Assembly (NCBI GenBank): GCA_027577415.1
Contig: JANBQS010000331.1
Coordinates: 1-20,858, forward strand
DNA: 20,858 nucleotides
Source: Coemansia sp. RSA 922
Taxonomy: Eukaryota; Kickxellomycota; Kickxellomycetes; Kickxellales; Kickxellaceae
Direction: 5' to 3'
In this document: positions 1 to 8,128 of the stretch, piece after piece
Position numbering within the stretch: the first letter of the stretch is position 1
Layout: every line of letters begins with the position of its first letter
Translations under genes and position numbers: made by a program
The notes under the pieces: model-generated
The model's input: only the letters and a program-made list of their open reading frames with translations
Databases searched by the model: none
What the model was told of the DNA's origin: nothing

Positions 1-74
1 TCACTAGTTCAGATCATCGTCAGATGATGGTACTCTTGCCTCTCAACTACTAGGTTAAAACATGTTGAGCACGC

Positions 75-260
75 CAGATGCTGCCTCAGCTATAGCGGGT
101 AGTTCTCCGGAGCTCTACATAAACTACTATATTGAATGTAATATATTGTCTATAATTTAAAACAGGCTATCGATATGTCTCTAATGAGGGTCTGTAGGTT
201 GAGCCCTACCGAAACGGACATTACTACATGCTTGAGGATAGCAAGATTTGCGCTCTACGC
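75..260 (-). repeat. 3' flank repeat of small-protein family, copy 1
   Basis: This block lies immediately 3' of small-protein gene A and is repeated at about 16905-17100, next to gene D. The best-conserved part, 96-172, is nearly identical to 16929-17004 and includes a perfect shared run around GTAGTTCTCCGGAGCTCTAC (99-118). That run is an imperfect palindrome: outer GTAG/CTAC arms around CTCCGGAG. Part of the block (153-254, minus strand) is an open continuation of gene A beyond its stop. The two copies therefore look like duplicated 3' coding and 3' UTR sequence, not a mobile element; I see no terminal repeats or target-site duplication. Confidence 0.75.
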
Positions 261-623
261 GCCTAAGCATTTCTTCATTTTCGCATGTCCCATGATTATA
301 TTATATTCTGTAGTTCCTTCAGGATACAATGTTCTAAAACTACTCCATGTTGCTGGATACACAACTACAAATCTTACTGTATTGTCAAGACGTTCATATG
401 AGCCGTCTACCGAACAATTGTTGGGAATGTAATGATAAACCTTACCATTAGTTGCTACAAGTATTGATCTTTCTTTCGTAGCAGTACGGGCGCACATAAC
501 TTTCACATATTCACCAGCCTCAAAGACATCTAAATTTGCGGGAACTGATATATCCTCAATAAATGTAAGGGAGGGATTACGTTCCTCTCCACATGAATAA
601 ATTTTGCACGCCTTAGTTGCCAT
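255..623 (-). CDS. Small-protein family member A (unknown function), possibly truncated
   Basis: A 122-residue protein of unknown function, paralogous to the genes at 15081-15470, 15925-16392 and 17115-17606. Shared features in order are: a short N-terminal strand; a YVK-type helix near residue 39; the core ILVATNGKVYHY (about residues 54-65; FIAT/HVAT/FVAS in the others); a hydrophobic strand VRFVVVYP (about 83-90); and a terminal EYNII helix. There is no signal peptide or membrane segment, so it is probably cytosolic. The ATG at 623 sits 114 bp downstream of a TATA box (737-744). The stop is a TAG at 255-257, but the same frame stays open for 34 more codons to a TAG at 150-152, and that tail is conserved in the remnant at 16985-17098. 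Copy A may therefore be shortened by a nonsense change. I do not recognise the fold. Confidence 0.7.
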   Translation of the reverse strand: MATKACKIYSCGEERNPSLTFIEDISVPANLDVFEAGEYVKVMCARTATKERSILVATNGKVYHYIPNNCSVDGSYERLDNTVRFVVVYPATWSSFRTLYPEGTTEYNIIMGHAKMKKCLGA

Positions 624-724
624 CTACAGATATGTTCAAAAAAAAAAAATAAAACCTAAGAATGTGGACGTGTCTATTGGGTAAGTTAACAGTTGATGGG
701 ATAAAAGGGAGGAAACCCCAGTGG

Positions 725-744
725 CCAACAGCAGGCTTTTTATA
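725..744 (-). promoter_or_regulatory. Core promoter of small-protein gene A (extended TATA)
   Basis: On the minus strand this reads TATAAAAAGCCTGCTGTTGG, about 115 bp before the ATG of gene A and followed by a purine/pyrimidine-biased leader. The same TATAAAA-R-R-CCTGCT pattern occurs upstream of gene C (16502-16521) and, on the plus strand, upstream of the lysine-catabolism gene (11909-11922). Confidence 0.65.
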
Positions 745-794
745 CCTCAGCTGGAGCGAAAGCAACTGGAAAAAAGCTGAAGAGAACAGTATTA

Positions 795-985
795 AAAAAG
801 TCTCTCCCCAACCATTCTATAGTGCTTGGAAGCAGGCAAAGCGAACTTTGGGCTTTCATCAAAGCCAAAAGCATCCACTATAAAGTATTTCTCAGCTTGG
901 CCGCAGTTTTGGAGAAAAAAAAGGCAGCAGTTGCGTTTAAAGTATTCATTCCCATTTTCCAAGGCGCCTTTGTTCTAGCTAGCAC
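795..985 (-). repeat. Upstream repeat of small-protein family, copy A
   Basis: About 190 bp, similar to 17758-17957 (upstream of gene D) and, more weakly, 16705-16870 (upstream of gene C). Conserved landmarks are TCTCTCCCCAACCATTCT (801-818), GAAGCAGGCAAAGCGA (829-844), an inverted repeat GGCTTT-CATC-AAAGCC (851-866), GGCAGCAGTTG (923-933) and the palindrome AAGGCGCCTT (961-970). Each copy lies a few hundred bases before a family ATG, so this is best read as a duplicated promoter-proximal region. Confidence 0.7.
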
Positions 986-1040
986 AAAAAAATTGGAGGG
1001 CTCCAGTACACTATTGGACGTGGTGGATAGCACATTCAAG

Positions 1041-1504
1041 TGAGCATAAATCATACCATTAATAGGAGTACTGGTGCAAAATGAATTCTAGTGTTACTAA
1101 TGTTGAAACAGACTAACAATGCATCTAGCAACCTGTCTGCAAGTGAAACTCTGCTTAAGCAAAATTGTAATAGTAAACACGTAAATAACGGGCAATGGAC
1201 CCTACGTGTCCCAAGTAATGGACTTATTACTCGAAAACGACAATGGTCAGTTTTCTATAAATTTGTCCTGGCACGTCATCTACATGATCTGTGGGCGTTT
1301 TCATTTCCATTGCATTTACCAATCTTTAGATGACAACTTTTGGCTTAATTTGGATATCCCTTGATCACCTACGCACATGATCAAGACCTCCTCTTCTCAC
1401 GTGGCTAAAAGCCAGCCTAGCGTTGTTCTTTATTTGACAAATATTTTTTAACGTATTTTTTTTTTTGCTCTGCCGGCGACATTGGACAACAAAGTGTGTG
1501 TCAC
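1041..1504. other. Intergenic spacer upstream of PRP5
   Basis: No convincing gene. Short open frames here have no recognisable domain and AT-rich, non-coding-like composition. A perfect 8-bp inverted repeat, CTTGATCA (1360-1367) and TGATCAAG (1378-1385) with a 10-nt spacer, lies about 120 bp before the PRP5 TATA box and could be a factor-binding dyad, although arms of this length can arise by chance. Confidence 0.5.
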
Positions 1505-1510
1505 TATAAA
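1505..1510 (+). promoter_or_regulatory. TATA box of the PRP5 gene
   Basis: TATAAA lies 59 bp before the first in-frame ATG (1569) of the helicase gene. This predicts a very short leader, beginning around 1535-1545. Confidence 0.6.
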
Positions 1511-1568
1511 GGTGGAGCTCTGTAGACCTAGTTAATTTTTATTATTGCCCTGCACTTGCTGCTCATTC

Positions 1569-4500
1569 ATGTCCCATTCGCATTCCTTTCGTCGTAGCAG
1601 TAGAGCCACGAGTGGGCGCAGAGACTCTAGGTCGCCCGAGCGAGGGTGGAGGCCCTCAAGCTCGCGCAATACCAGTCAGTCACGTAGGAGTCCGTCTCCG
1701 CAGGCGCCGTCGCGGCGAACTGCAGAGAGAGATGCCAGTACCACGCGCGAGAGTACACCTTCCACTTTCCCGACTTCACCGAGTGTGGCGGCGACGGCAG
1801 ATAGTGTCAAGAGCTTGTCGGTTAGAGAGAGGTTGGCACTGTGGCGGAAGAGCAAGGAGCAGGCGAAGCCCGCTGAACATATTCCTCTGTCGGTAGAGAC
1901 GGATTCTAGGCCTGCGAGCCAAGCGTCATCGATGGCCGACGATAGCAACCACTTTGTCACAGCTCCCAGCTCGGTTGCCTCAGATATGCACACAGGCAGC
2001 GACGCAGCGTTCGAGTCATTGCCAGCCACTCCAGGGTCGAGCACAGCAGAAGCACACTTTGTCAGCGCAGTATCGAGGCCTCAGTCTGGCTCGAGTATTG
2101 TTGGAAGACCATTGGGCGCAACAAGCGTAAAACTGAAGCTGGGTAGAGCCGGTATTAACGGCAGACGACCTTTGTTAAAGCCATCATTGTTGAGCAAAAG
2201 CGTTTTTGGCTCGGACGATGCGGGCGCAGATGCCGAGAGTTCGAGCAGCAGCGCATTACAGCGTTCGAAGCGGCCGCCAATTGACTTTTTGGCGGCCAGT
2301 GCCAGCGTTGAGACAGCAATGGATGTCGACGCACCAGAGTCGGACCCACTCGAAGACTACATGCAAGGAGTTGGTGCACTAGTTAATGGCAGTTCCAAGG
2401 ATGTAGACATTTCTGAAAGCGGAGGCGATGGGTTGATGCACACGAGGACTGGCCACACAGCTGCCGGTGACGACTCCAGGTTTGACGACGAGACGGCAGA
2501 CGATCCCGAGGATGCATTGGCGCTGGCAGCCAAGCGGCTAAAGAAAAAGGACTTGGCGGTGGTAGATCACTCGAAAATGAACTACGAGAGCTTCAAAAAG
2601 GACTTTTACATTGAACCAGCAGAGTTGCGCAACCTGACGGCAGAGGAGGTCGACATGATGCGCGTTGATCTGGGCGGAGTCAAGATCCGTGGAGCTGATG
2701 CGCCTAAACCCGCAACGAGCTGGTCTCACTTTGGGCTGCCCGCAGCTTGCGCCGACGTAATCAGGCACCAGGGATTTGAAAAACCAACGCCCGTGCAGGC
2801 GCAGTCAGTGCCGGCGATTTTGAGTGGTCGCGACGTTATCGGAGTAGCCAAAACCGGATCGGGCAAGACGCTGGCGTTTATCTTGCCGATGCTGCGGCAC
2901 ATTAAGGCGCAGCGACCACTGGCAACTAGCGAGGGCCCGATTGGACTGGTGATGACGCCTACGCGAGAGCTGGCGGTGCAGATTCACCGCGAGTGCCGGC
3001 CGTTCCTCAAGCCCCTCGGACTGCGCGCCGTCTGCGCCTACGGTGGGTCTGCCATCAAGGACCAAATCGGCGAGTTAAAGCGCGGCGCTGAGATCGTCGT
3101 GTGCACACCCGGGCGCCTGATCGACCTGTTGTGCGCCAACTCTGGCCGAGTGACCAACCTGCACCGAGTTACTTACTTAGTCCTCGATGAGGCCGATCGC
3201 ATGTTTGACATGGGGTTTGAGCCGCAAGTGACAAAGATCGTACAGAGCGTGCGGCCATCGCGCCAAACGGTGTTGTTTTCAGCCACGTTCCCCCGGCAGA
3301 TGGAGGCTCTGGCTCGTAAGATCCTGCGCCGCCCGCTGGAAATTGTCGTGGGTGGGCGTGCCCTCATTCCACCCGAGGTCACACAGCATGTGGAGGTTGT
3401 CGAGTCCAAGGACAAGTTTGTGCGCTTGCTGAGTATCCTTGGCGACTCGTTCAACGGCAACAGCGATACTCTGGCTCTTATTTTCGTTGACCGACAAGAA
3501 GCTGCTGATGGTCTTATGCGCGACTTGTTGCGTCGTGGATACGTGTGCAATTCGCTGCATGGTGGCAAAGATCAGACGGACCGCGACCAGGCGATTGCTG
3601 ATTTCAAGAACCGCGTATTCTCGGTACTCATAGCCACCAGCGTGGCAGCGAGAGGATTGGACGTGCGCGGACTCAACATTGTCATCAACTACGACTGCCC
3701 CAATCACATGGAGGATCTGGTTCATCGAGTGGGCCGCACGGGCCGAGCGGGTAACAAGGGCGACGCCTACACATTTATCTCTCCGGATCAAGACCGATAC
3801 GCCAACGAGGTGGTCAAAGCGCTAAAGCTCAGCGGGCTTACGCCGCCAGAGGACGTACAAGTGTTGGCTGACGCCTTTTTGGAGAAGGTAAAGCAGGGCA
3901 AAGCACGGCATGGCGGTAAGTCTGGGTTTGGCGGCAAGGGGTTGGAGAAGCTGGATAAGGAGCGGAGTATGGTCAAAAAGATCCAAAAGATTACCTATAG
4001 CGCTGCAACAGGCGAGACTCTGGAGGATGATGACGACGATGAAGAAGAGGAGGACGATCGCGGAGCTGACAGTGATGGCGAGGCACCCTCCAGTTCTAGG
4101 CGTGGCAAGGCCAAGAGCAAAGATGCCAGTGCCGCGCCTGACAGCGAGACAGTGCGCCGGCTCGGAAATCGCCGTGGCAACAATGGTGCAAACGATACAC
4201 TAGTAGAGGCCAAATCACCGCAATCCGAGCAGCCTGTGGCCGCAGTCGTGCCTGGACCTATTGTGCCTCCATTGCCACCGGGAATGTCAGCAGTAGCACA
4301 AGCAGCACTGCTCGCGGCAAAGGCTGCGGCACAGCGACTGAACATCGCCAGCGAGCCACGCAACCAAGCGACGCCACTCAGCGTAGTTGACCAAATCAAC
4401 CAGCAACTGGGCACGCCAGTAACGCCGACATCCGGCGACATTGCAGCCGCAGGAGCCCGTCTACGCGCAGTCAACACTCCAAGAGCACTGGCACCAGGCA

Positions 4501-4859
4501 CCAACGTATCTACAGCTGTGCCTGTTCCAAACCTGAGCACAGTACCAGTAGGTTCCTATGGCTGCGAGCTTGACATCAACGACTACCCGCAAAAGGCGCG
4601 GTGGCGGGCAACCAACCACGAGGCACTATCACAGATCATTGAGCAAACCGGTGCGGCCATCACTACTCGTGGCATATACGTGCCGCCTGGCAAGCCTACG
4701 CCCGAAGGCGAGCGTCGTTTATATCTCTCCATAGAATCTGATTCTGAGCGCTCCGCTGAGCAGGCCAAGAGCGAGATCAAGCGGCTGTTGACTGAGGCCA
4801 CTATTCTCCTCATGGAACAAGATGCTCGTGGCACCACTGGCCGCTACTCCGTGGTCTGA
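1569..4859 (+). CDS. PRP5: Pre-mRNA-splicing ATP-dependent RNA helicase PRP5/DDX46
   Basis: A 1,096-residue DEAD-box helicase of the PRP5/DDX46 family, which acts in the nucleus when U2 snRNP is loaded on the branch site. The N-terminus (1-55) is SR-rich. An SF3B-contact motif is present as DPLE (259-262), where family members usually have DPLD. The family-specific YESFKKDFY segment precedes the helicase. Helicase motifs: F403 and Q410 of the Q motif; AKTGSGKT (427-434); PTREL; DEAD (540-543); SAT (571-573); ARGLD; HRVGRTGR (from 719). An acidic run follows at about 819-830. The C-terminal KH-like domain (about 997-1080; ELDINDYPQKARW, GIYVPPGK) is diagnostic of DDX46 orthologues. The first ATG, 1569, is chosen because the frame upstream of it is open but lacks an ATG. 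No introns are needed. Identity is close to certain. Confidence 0.95.
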   Translation: MSHSHSFRRSSRATSGRRDSRSPERGWRPSSSRNTSQSRRSPSPQAPSRRTAERDASTTRESTPSTFPTSPSVAATADSVKSLSVRERLALWRKSKEQAKPAEHIPLSVETDSRPASQASSMADDSNHFVTAPSSVASDMHTGSDAAFESLPATPGSSTAEAHFVSAVSRPQSGSSIVGRPLGATSVKLKLGRAGINGRRPLLKPSLLSKSVFGSDDAGADAESSSSSALQRSKRPPIDFLAASASVETAMDVDAPESDPLEDYMQGVGALVNGSSKDVDISESGGDGLMHTRTGHTAAGDDSRFDDETADDPEDALALAAKRLKKKDLAVVDHSKMNYESFKKDFYIEPAELRNLTAEEVDMMRVDLGGVKIRGADAPKPATSWSHFGLPAACADVIRHQGFEKPTPVQAQSVPAILSGRDVIGVAKTGSGKTLAFILPMLRHIKAQRPLATSEGPIGLVMTPTRELAVQIHRECRPFLKPLGLRAVCAYGGSAIKDQIGELKRGAEIVVCTPGRLIDLLCANSGRVTNLHRVTYLVLDEADRMFDMGFEPQVTKIVQSVRPSRQTVLFSATFPRQMEALARKILRRPLEIVVGGRALIPPEVTQHVEVVESKDKFVRLLSILGDSFNGNSDTLALIFVDRQEAADGLMRDLLRRGYVCNSLHGGKDQTDRDQAIADFKNRVFSVLIATSVAARGLDVRGLNIVINYDCPNHMEDLVHRVGRTGRAGNKGDAYTFISPDQDRYANEVVKALKLSGLTPPEDVQVLADAFLEKVKQGKARHGGKSGFGGKGLEKLDKERSMVKKIQKITYSAATGETLEDDDDDEEEEDDRGADSDGEAPSSSRRGKAKSKDASAAPDSETVRRLGNRRGNNGANDTLVEAKSPQSEQPVAAVVPGPIVPPLPPGMSAVAQAALLAAKAAAQRLNIASEPRNQATPLSVVDQINQQLGTPVTPTSGDIAAAGARLRAVNTPRALAPGTNVSTAVPVPNLSTVPVGSYGCELDINDYPQKARWRATNHEALSQIIEQTGAAITTRGIYVPPGKPTPEGERRLYLSIESDSERSAEQAKSEIKRLLTEATILLMEQDARGTTGRYSVV

Positions 4860-5046
4860 TTGTTGAACCATTAAATATATTTTTTTGGTCTCTCCCCCCT
4901 TTCCCGTAAAAAGTCTACACGTGAGTGGTTTATTTCGGATCAGGCGAGTCACCTGGTCAACAAGAGTGGCACAACAGTCGAGCGCATGACCTCATCACCA
5001 TTTAGCGGATGAGGGGGTGGATGTAAGTCTGGAACGTCAGAAGGCT
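4860..5046. other. Short spacer with promoter-type sites before the 124-aa gene
   Basis: A poly-T tract follows the PRP5 stop. An E-box CACGTG lies at 4918-4923. An inverted repeat CCTCATC (4990-4996) / GATGAGG (5008-5014), with an 11-nt spacer, lies just upstream of the TATA box at 5047. These are candidate regulatory sites for the downstream small gene; no gene is seen here. Confidence 0.4.
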
Positions 5047-5054
5047 TATATAAA
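5047..5054 (+). promoter_or_regulatory. TATA box of the 124-aa gene
   Basis: TATATAAA is 107 bp before the ATG at 5161 and is followed by a C/T-rich leader (5065-5140), the same arrangement seen at other genes in this window. Confidence 0.65.
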
Positions 5055-5160
5055 CACTGTCCATTTCACCCTTCCTTCTTTTTTCTCTTCATCTACATAT
5101 TATATTTTTCACTCACGCACCAAACCCCACATTTATTTATATTATCAAGTCAAGAAGAAT

Positions 5161-5535
5161 ATGGAAACCACCTCAACTGAACTCAAGGCCGGTCACGCTC
5201 CCGCAACCATGGTTGGCGGCCGTCGCAAGTCCCAGCCCATGTTCGTCCCCACCGTTCCCAACGAAGAAGAGGAAAAGGCCATGGATGCTAGAGGTCCCGA
5301 TGGCGAAGAAATCGATGCCAATGCGCTTATCCGCCAAGCTGAACTGGACCAAGAATTCCTACACGAGCAGACCCAAAAGAGACAGCAGCATGAGCTCCGG
5401 AACCAGTCCAGGTACACGAACGCTGAGCTCAACCACGCTCCAAACCCGGTTCTCAGCAACCAGATCCGCCAGCCTGGACGCTTCCCCAAGGGCGTACCAA
5501 AGGAAACTAAAATGGTCATGAAGAGCATGCAGTAA
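5161..5535 (+). CDS. Hypothetical 124-aa hydrophilic protein
   Basis: I do not recognise this protein. It is highly polar and probably intrinsically disordered: an N-terminal basic patch (VGGRRKSQP), an acidic segment (NEEEEKAMD), a central Glu/Gln-rich stretch likely to be helical (ANALIRQAELDQEFLHEQTQ) and a basic, proline-containing C-terminus (GRFPKGVPKETKMVMK). It has no signal peptide or membrane segment. The start at 5161 is chosen because it follows a TATA box and pyrimidine-rich leader; the open frame reaches back to an ATG at 5017, but that lies upstream of the TATA box. AATAAA at 5585-5590, about 50 nt past the stop, is a plausible polyadenylation signal. It is convergent with the deubiquitinase gene, 86 bp from that gene's stop. 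Strong promoter signals and compact codon use suggest a real, expressed gene. Confidence 0.7.
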   Translation: METTSTELKAGHAPATMVGGRRKSQPMFVPTVPNEEEEKAMDARGPDGEEIDANALIRQAELDQEFLHEQTQKRQQHELRNQSRYTNAELNHAPNPVLSNQIRQPGRFPKGVPKETKMVMKSMQ

Positions 5536-5621
5536 ATATCAAGCTCCCAATTTTTTTGTATCAACTACCCGTATTATATAAATGAATAAAAAAGACCAAC
5601 TCTTTTTAAAGGACTATCATA

Positions 5622-7946
5622 CTAATCTAGTCTAGTGAAAAAGTACACGTATGCTTGCTCAGGCTGTGGCTCTCCCTGAGCTACGACCTTGGAGTCATTG
5701 AACATGAACCATTTGCTGTCCGCGCCAGATCCATGACGCACGCTGGCAATGTAGTGGCCGCAGTGAACAGACGACCCCTTGTGCGAGACAAATCCAGTCA
5801 GCTCGAATGCCGAGTTGCGGCTCTGCGAGTCATCAACGGTGGGCTCCGCAACGCTCTCCATCGCGACGTCAGCCTCGTCATCAGGGATGCTCAGCAGGCG
5901 GTCGAGGGCGCGCTCAGCGTCGCCGCCGGCGTTTCTCAGCTCGCGCTCAACACGGTCACGCGCAAAGCCCATGGCAGCCAGTTGCTCGACGGCCACAGGG
6001 TTAACAGCCTCCAACGACTCGCTCTGCGCGACAACCTCGGGCACATCAATGTCGGGGTCATCCATGTGCTCAAAGATCCAGGTCATCGCGGCCTCTGCGC
6101 CGCAGTTGCCAGTCTTGCTGACCGCCTTGACGCAGCGCACACGCGGGAACCCCATCGCCTCCAGCTGTGAAACCACTTCTTCGTCCACAACAGGCTGCTG
6201 CTGGGATGCAACGGCTGGGTTAGGGATATCGTCGGACTCGGGGAGCGGTTCTTCGCCAGGCTGGACTCCCCGCGCGCGGTATGCCTCGAGGCTGACCTCG
6301 CTGAGCGGTACTTGTACCGAGATGTCCAGCTTCTCTGGCACCCAGTTGACTAGCTCGAAGCGGCGCACCTGGACAGCCAGCACCTTGGGAAACGACGCAA
6401 ATCGGGTAGACTTCACTGCCTGCGTCGGCCGTTCGCACTCTGGGCACTGGTACCCATCGATAGCCTCTTTGGCAGTCATCACGTCCAAGCACTCGGCCAG
6501 CGACACTGGCGCGAAGCCCGCATCCAGGGGCCGCTTGATGACTGGCAGCGAGACGGATCTTGCAGGCTCTACGCGATAGCGCACCTTTTGACAGCCCAGA
6601 CACTGCAGACGCTCCTCGGTAGTAAAGTCAAACACCTTGTTCGGATTGCTGTTACCCGAGTTAACAGAGCGCTCAACAACATCGACTTGCTTCTCCAGAT
6701 GTAGCAAGAATTCAAAGGCGTCTTGCTGACGCATCGTGCTAAACTCGTAGTGGTCCTTGGCAACCGCAGCCTTGAACGTCGATGGCGCAATGCCGGCCTG
6801 GTGCGCAGGTCTGCCTTCGCTGTCGGTTTCCAAATTGGCGTATCTGCCGCTCCACAAGCCGGCGGCCAGCTTGTGCAACTGACAGAGCAGGCACTGTGCG
6901 GGATTCGCCTGTGTGCAGGTAGCAAAATGGTCGGCGGCCGTCGGGAAGTAGCGGTCGCGGAACCGGTCAATACCAAACACGCACTGCAAAACTGACGCCA
7001 TGTAGCACGAGTTACCCAGATTCTTTAGCCCCGTCAGTCCTGGCCCAGCAACGGGCTCCAATTTGGCGCCATCGGCAGTTGTCATGCTAAAGTCAAACTT
7101 TAGGTTCTGATCAAGCTGCAACTCGGCTATGCTCTTCTCGGTCTTTTGCTGGGCGGCCACGTTGATGCCAAAGACTTTGAGGTGAGCGGCCAGGTGTGGG
7201 TCCATTTTATTGTCGTCGCAAGTGTAGCAGTAAGCATCCGCAGTGCCCTCGGGAGTAATGGTGCCGAGCTTGACCGACACACAGTGGCCCGTTGCCTCGT
7301 AGTGAGAGATGCCGTGGTTGTTTCCGCCGCTGCCGTCGTACTGGCGCCTGCCGCACCCGACGTTACCACAAGTCAGGCACAGCCAGAGGTTCTCGCGCTT
7401 ATCACAGGTACTGCACTGGTGCAAAGTGTCGAGCGAAAACCCGTCCCTAGGTGCCTGCCCCGACAATTCATCAAAGTGCTGGCAGGCGGTGACTTCTTCC
7501 GCCCAGGCTTTGATCTCATGTCCCTTGCTAGCCTCCACGGCATGGATTACAGCCTGCACGGTGGGCTCGATATTCTCCAATCCGGACTCGACGCGGGCGC
7601 CTGAGCACCCCCAGCAGCGCACAAACGTATGGTACTCAAATTCATCTGCTCCAGAGTCCTCGCGTATCTCCAACTTTGTCAGCTTGGCAGGACGCTCGTC
7701 GCTGTCTGAGGAGGCTTTGGCGGTGCGGCGGATGTTTAGCGTCAGGTAGTGGCCGCTCTTCATCGAATGCTGGTGGGCGTGGTTGTATGGACCGGCGGGA
7801 CACCCGCCATTAAAGCACGAAAGGCAGACGTCTACTCCCTCGGCCGTGTCTTGGTTGTCAAAGCACTGCGTGCATTCTTCTTTGTACACGGGAGTGGAAG
7901 AAGAAGGAAGCGTAAGTCTGGCGGTAAGCGCGTGTTCACAAGTCAT
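5622..7946 (-). CDS. UBP14: Ubiquitin carboxyl-terminal hydrolase, USP5/Ubp14 type
   Basis: A 774-residue deubiquitinase, close in length to yeast Ubp14, which dismantles unanchored polyubiquitin chains. Domains in order: a variant N-terminal UBP-like zinc finger (about 10-75, CTQC/CLSC cysteines); the canonical ZnF-UBP (about 150-240, with CSTC, CLTCGNVGCGR and YCYTC ligands) that reads the free ubiquitin C-terminus; and the USP catalytic domain with Cys box GNSCYM (C314), His box HCGHY (H731) and FNDSKV (D751). Two UBA domains are inserted in the catalytic domain (MGFPR at 598, MGFAR at 659). This is the complete USP5 layout with catalytic residues intact. The frame is open 126 bp further upstream, but that stretch is AT-rich and hydrophobic; the ATG at 7946 gives the MTCEHA start that leads into the family homology. 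It is divergent from the EST1-like gene. Confidence 0.93.
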   Translation of the reverse strand: MTCEHALTARLTLPSSSTPVYKEECTQCFDNQDTAEGVDVCLSCFNGGCPAGPYNHAHQHSMKSGHYLTLNIRRTAKASSDSDERPAKLTKLEIREDSGADEFEYHTFVRCWGCSGARVESGLENIEPTVQAVIHAVEASKGHEIKAWAEEVTACQHFDELSGQAPRDGFSLDTLHQCSTCDKRENLWLCLTCGNVGCGRRQYDGSGGNNHGISHYEATGHCVSVKLGTITPEGTADAYCYTCDDNKMDPHLAAHLKVFGINVAAQQKTEKSIAELQLDQNLKFDFSMTTADGAKLEPVAGPGLTGLKNLGNSCYMASVLQCVFGIDRFRDRYFPTAADHFATCTQANPAQCLLCQLHKLAAGLWSGRYANLETDSEGRPAHQAGIAPSTFKAAVAKDHYEFSTMRQQDAFEFLLHLEKQVDVVERSVNSGNSNPNKVFDFTTEERLQCLGCQKVRYRVEPARSVSLPVIKRPLDAGFAPVSLAECLDVMTAKEAIDGYQCPECERPTQAVKSTRFASFPKVLAVQVRRFELVNWVPEKLDISVQVPLSEVSLEAYRARGVQPGEEPLPESDDIPNPAVASQQQPVVDEEVVSQLEAMGFPRVRCVKAVSKTGNCGAEAAMTWIFEHMDDPDIDVPEVVAQSESLEAVNPVAVEQLAAMGFARDRVERELRNAGGDAERALDRLLSIPDDEADVAMESVAEPTVDDSQSRNSAFELTGFVSHKGSSVHCGHYIASVRHGSGADSKWFMFNDSKVVAQGEPQPEQAYVYFFTRLD

Positions 7947-8128
7947 TTGAATAAAATAAAGGAATTGGAGTATAGGTGGCAAATAGTAATAGATTGCAAA
8001 AAGAATAAAAAAAATTGAAAGAGCGAAAGAAAGCAAAAGCTCTAGTTTTCGAGCTTGGCGAGGCGTCACCATTTGATTTATGATCTCTAGATTTGGCTTT
8101 GATATGCAGGTTCACCAAGGACAATACG
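7947..8128. promoter_or_regulatory. Shared divergent promoter region, UBP14 / EST1-like
   Basis: About 180 bp separates the two start codons. It contains A-rich and T-rich tracts (7960-8040) but no clear TATA box in either direction. Both leaders must fit here, so transcription of the two genes is likely to share elements. ATGs at 8080 and 8104 open a frame that ends just past the predicted intron of the EST1-like gene. Confidence 0.5.

Noticed and set aside
75..1000. Repeat blocks around the small-protein genes as a transposable element
   Set aside because: No terminal inverted or direct repeats, target-site duplication, transposase or reverse transcriptase seen; block order follows gene structure (upstream, gene, 3' flank).
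662..1043. Two overlapping plus-strand open frames in the upstream repeat of gene A
   Set aside because: They run through the TATA box and repeat block of the minus-strand gene. The matching region of copy D holds a 99-codon frame, but its translation does not stay aligned, so the DNA and not a protein is conserved.
1091..1333. 80-codon plus-strand frame in the spacer before PRP5
   Set aside because: No domain, no promoter or leader like the real genes, and AT-rich spacer composition.
3995..4540. Long minus-strand open frame (181 codons) opposite the 3' part of PRP5
   Set aside because: It lies wholly antisense to well-conserved PRP5 coding sequence. Its serine run is the complement of the acidic run, and it has no domain of its own.
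5779..6579. Plus-strand open frame of 266 codons opposite the deubiquitinase
   Set aside because: Antisense shadow of GC-rich coding sequence. It is Ser/Thr/Arg-rich with no motif, while the opposite strand encodes the conserved catalytic and UBA domains.
7947..8072. Hydrophobic N-terminal extension of the deubiquitinase that would form a membrane anchor
   Set aside because: The stretch is AT-rich leader DNA; USP5/Ubp14 proteins are soluble and homology begins just after the ATG at 7946.
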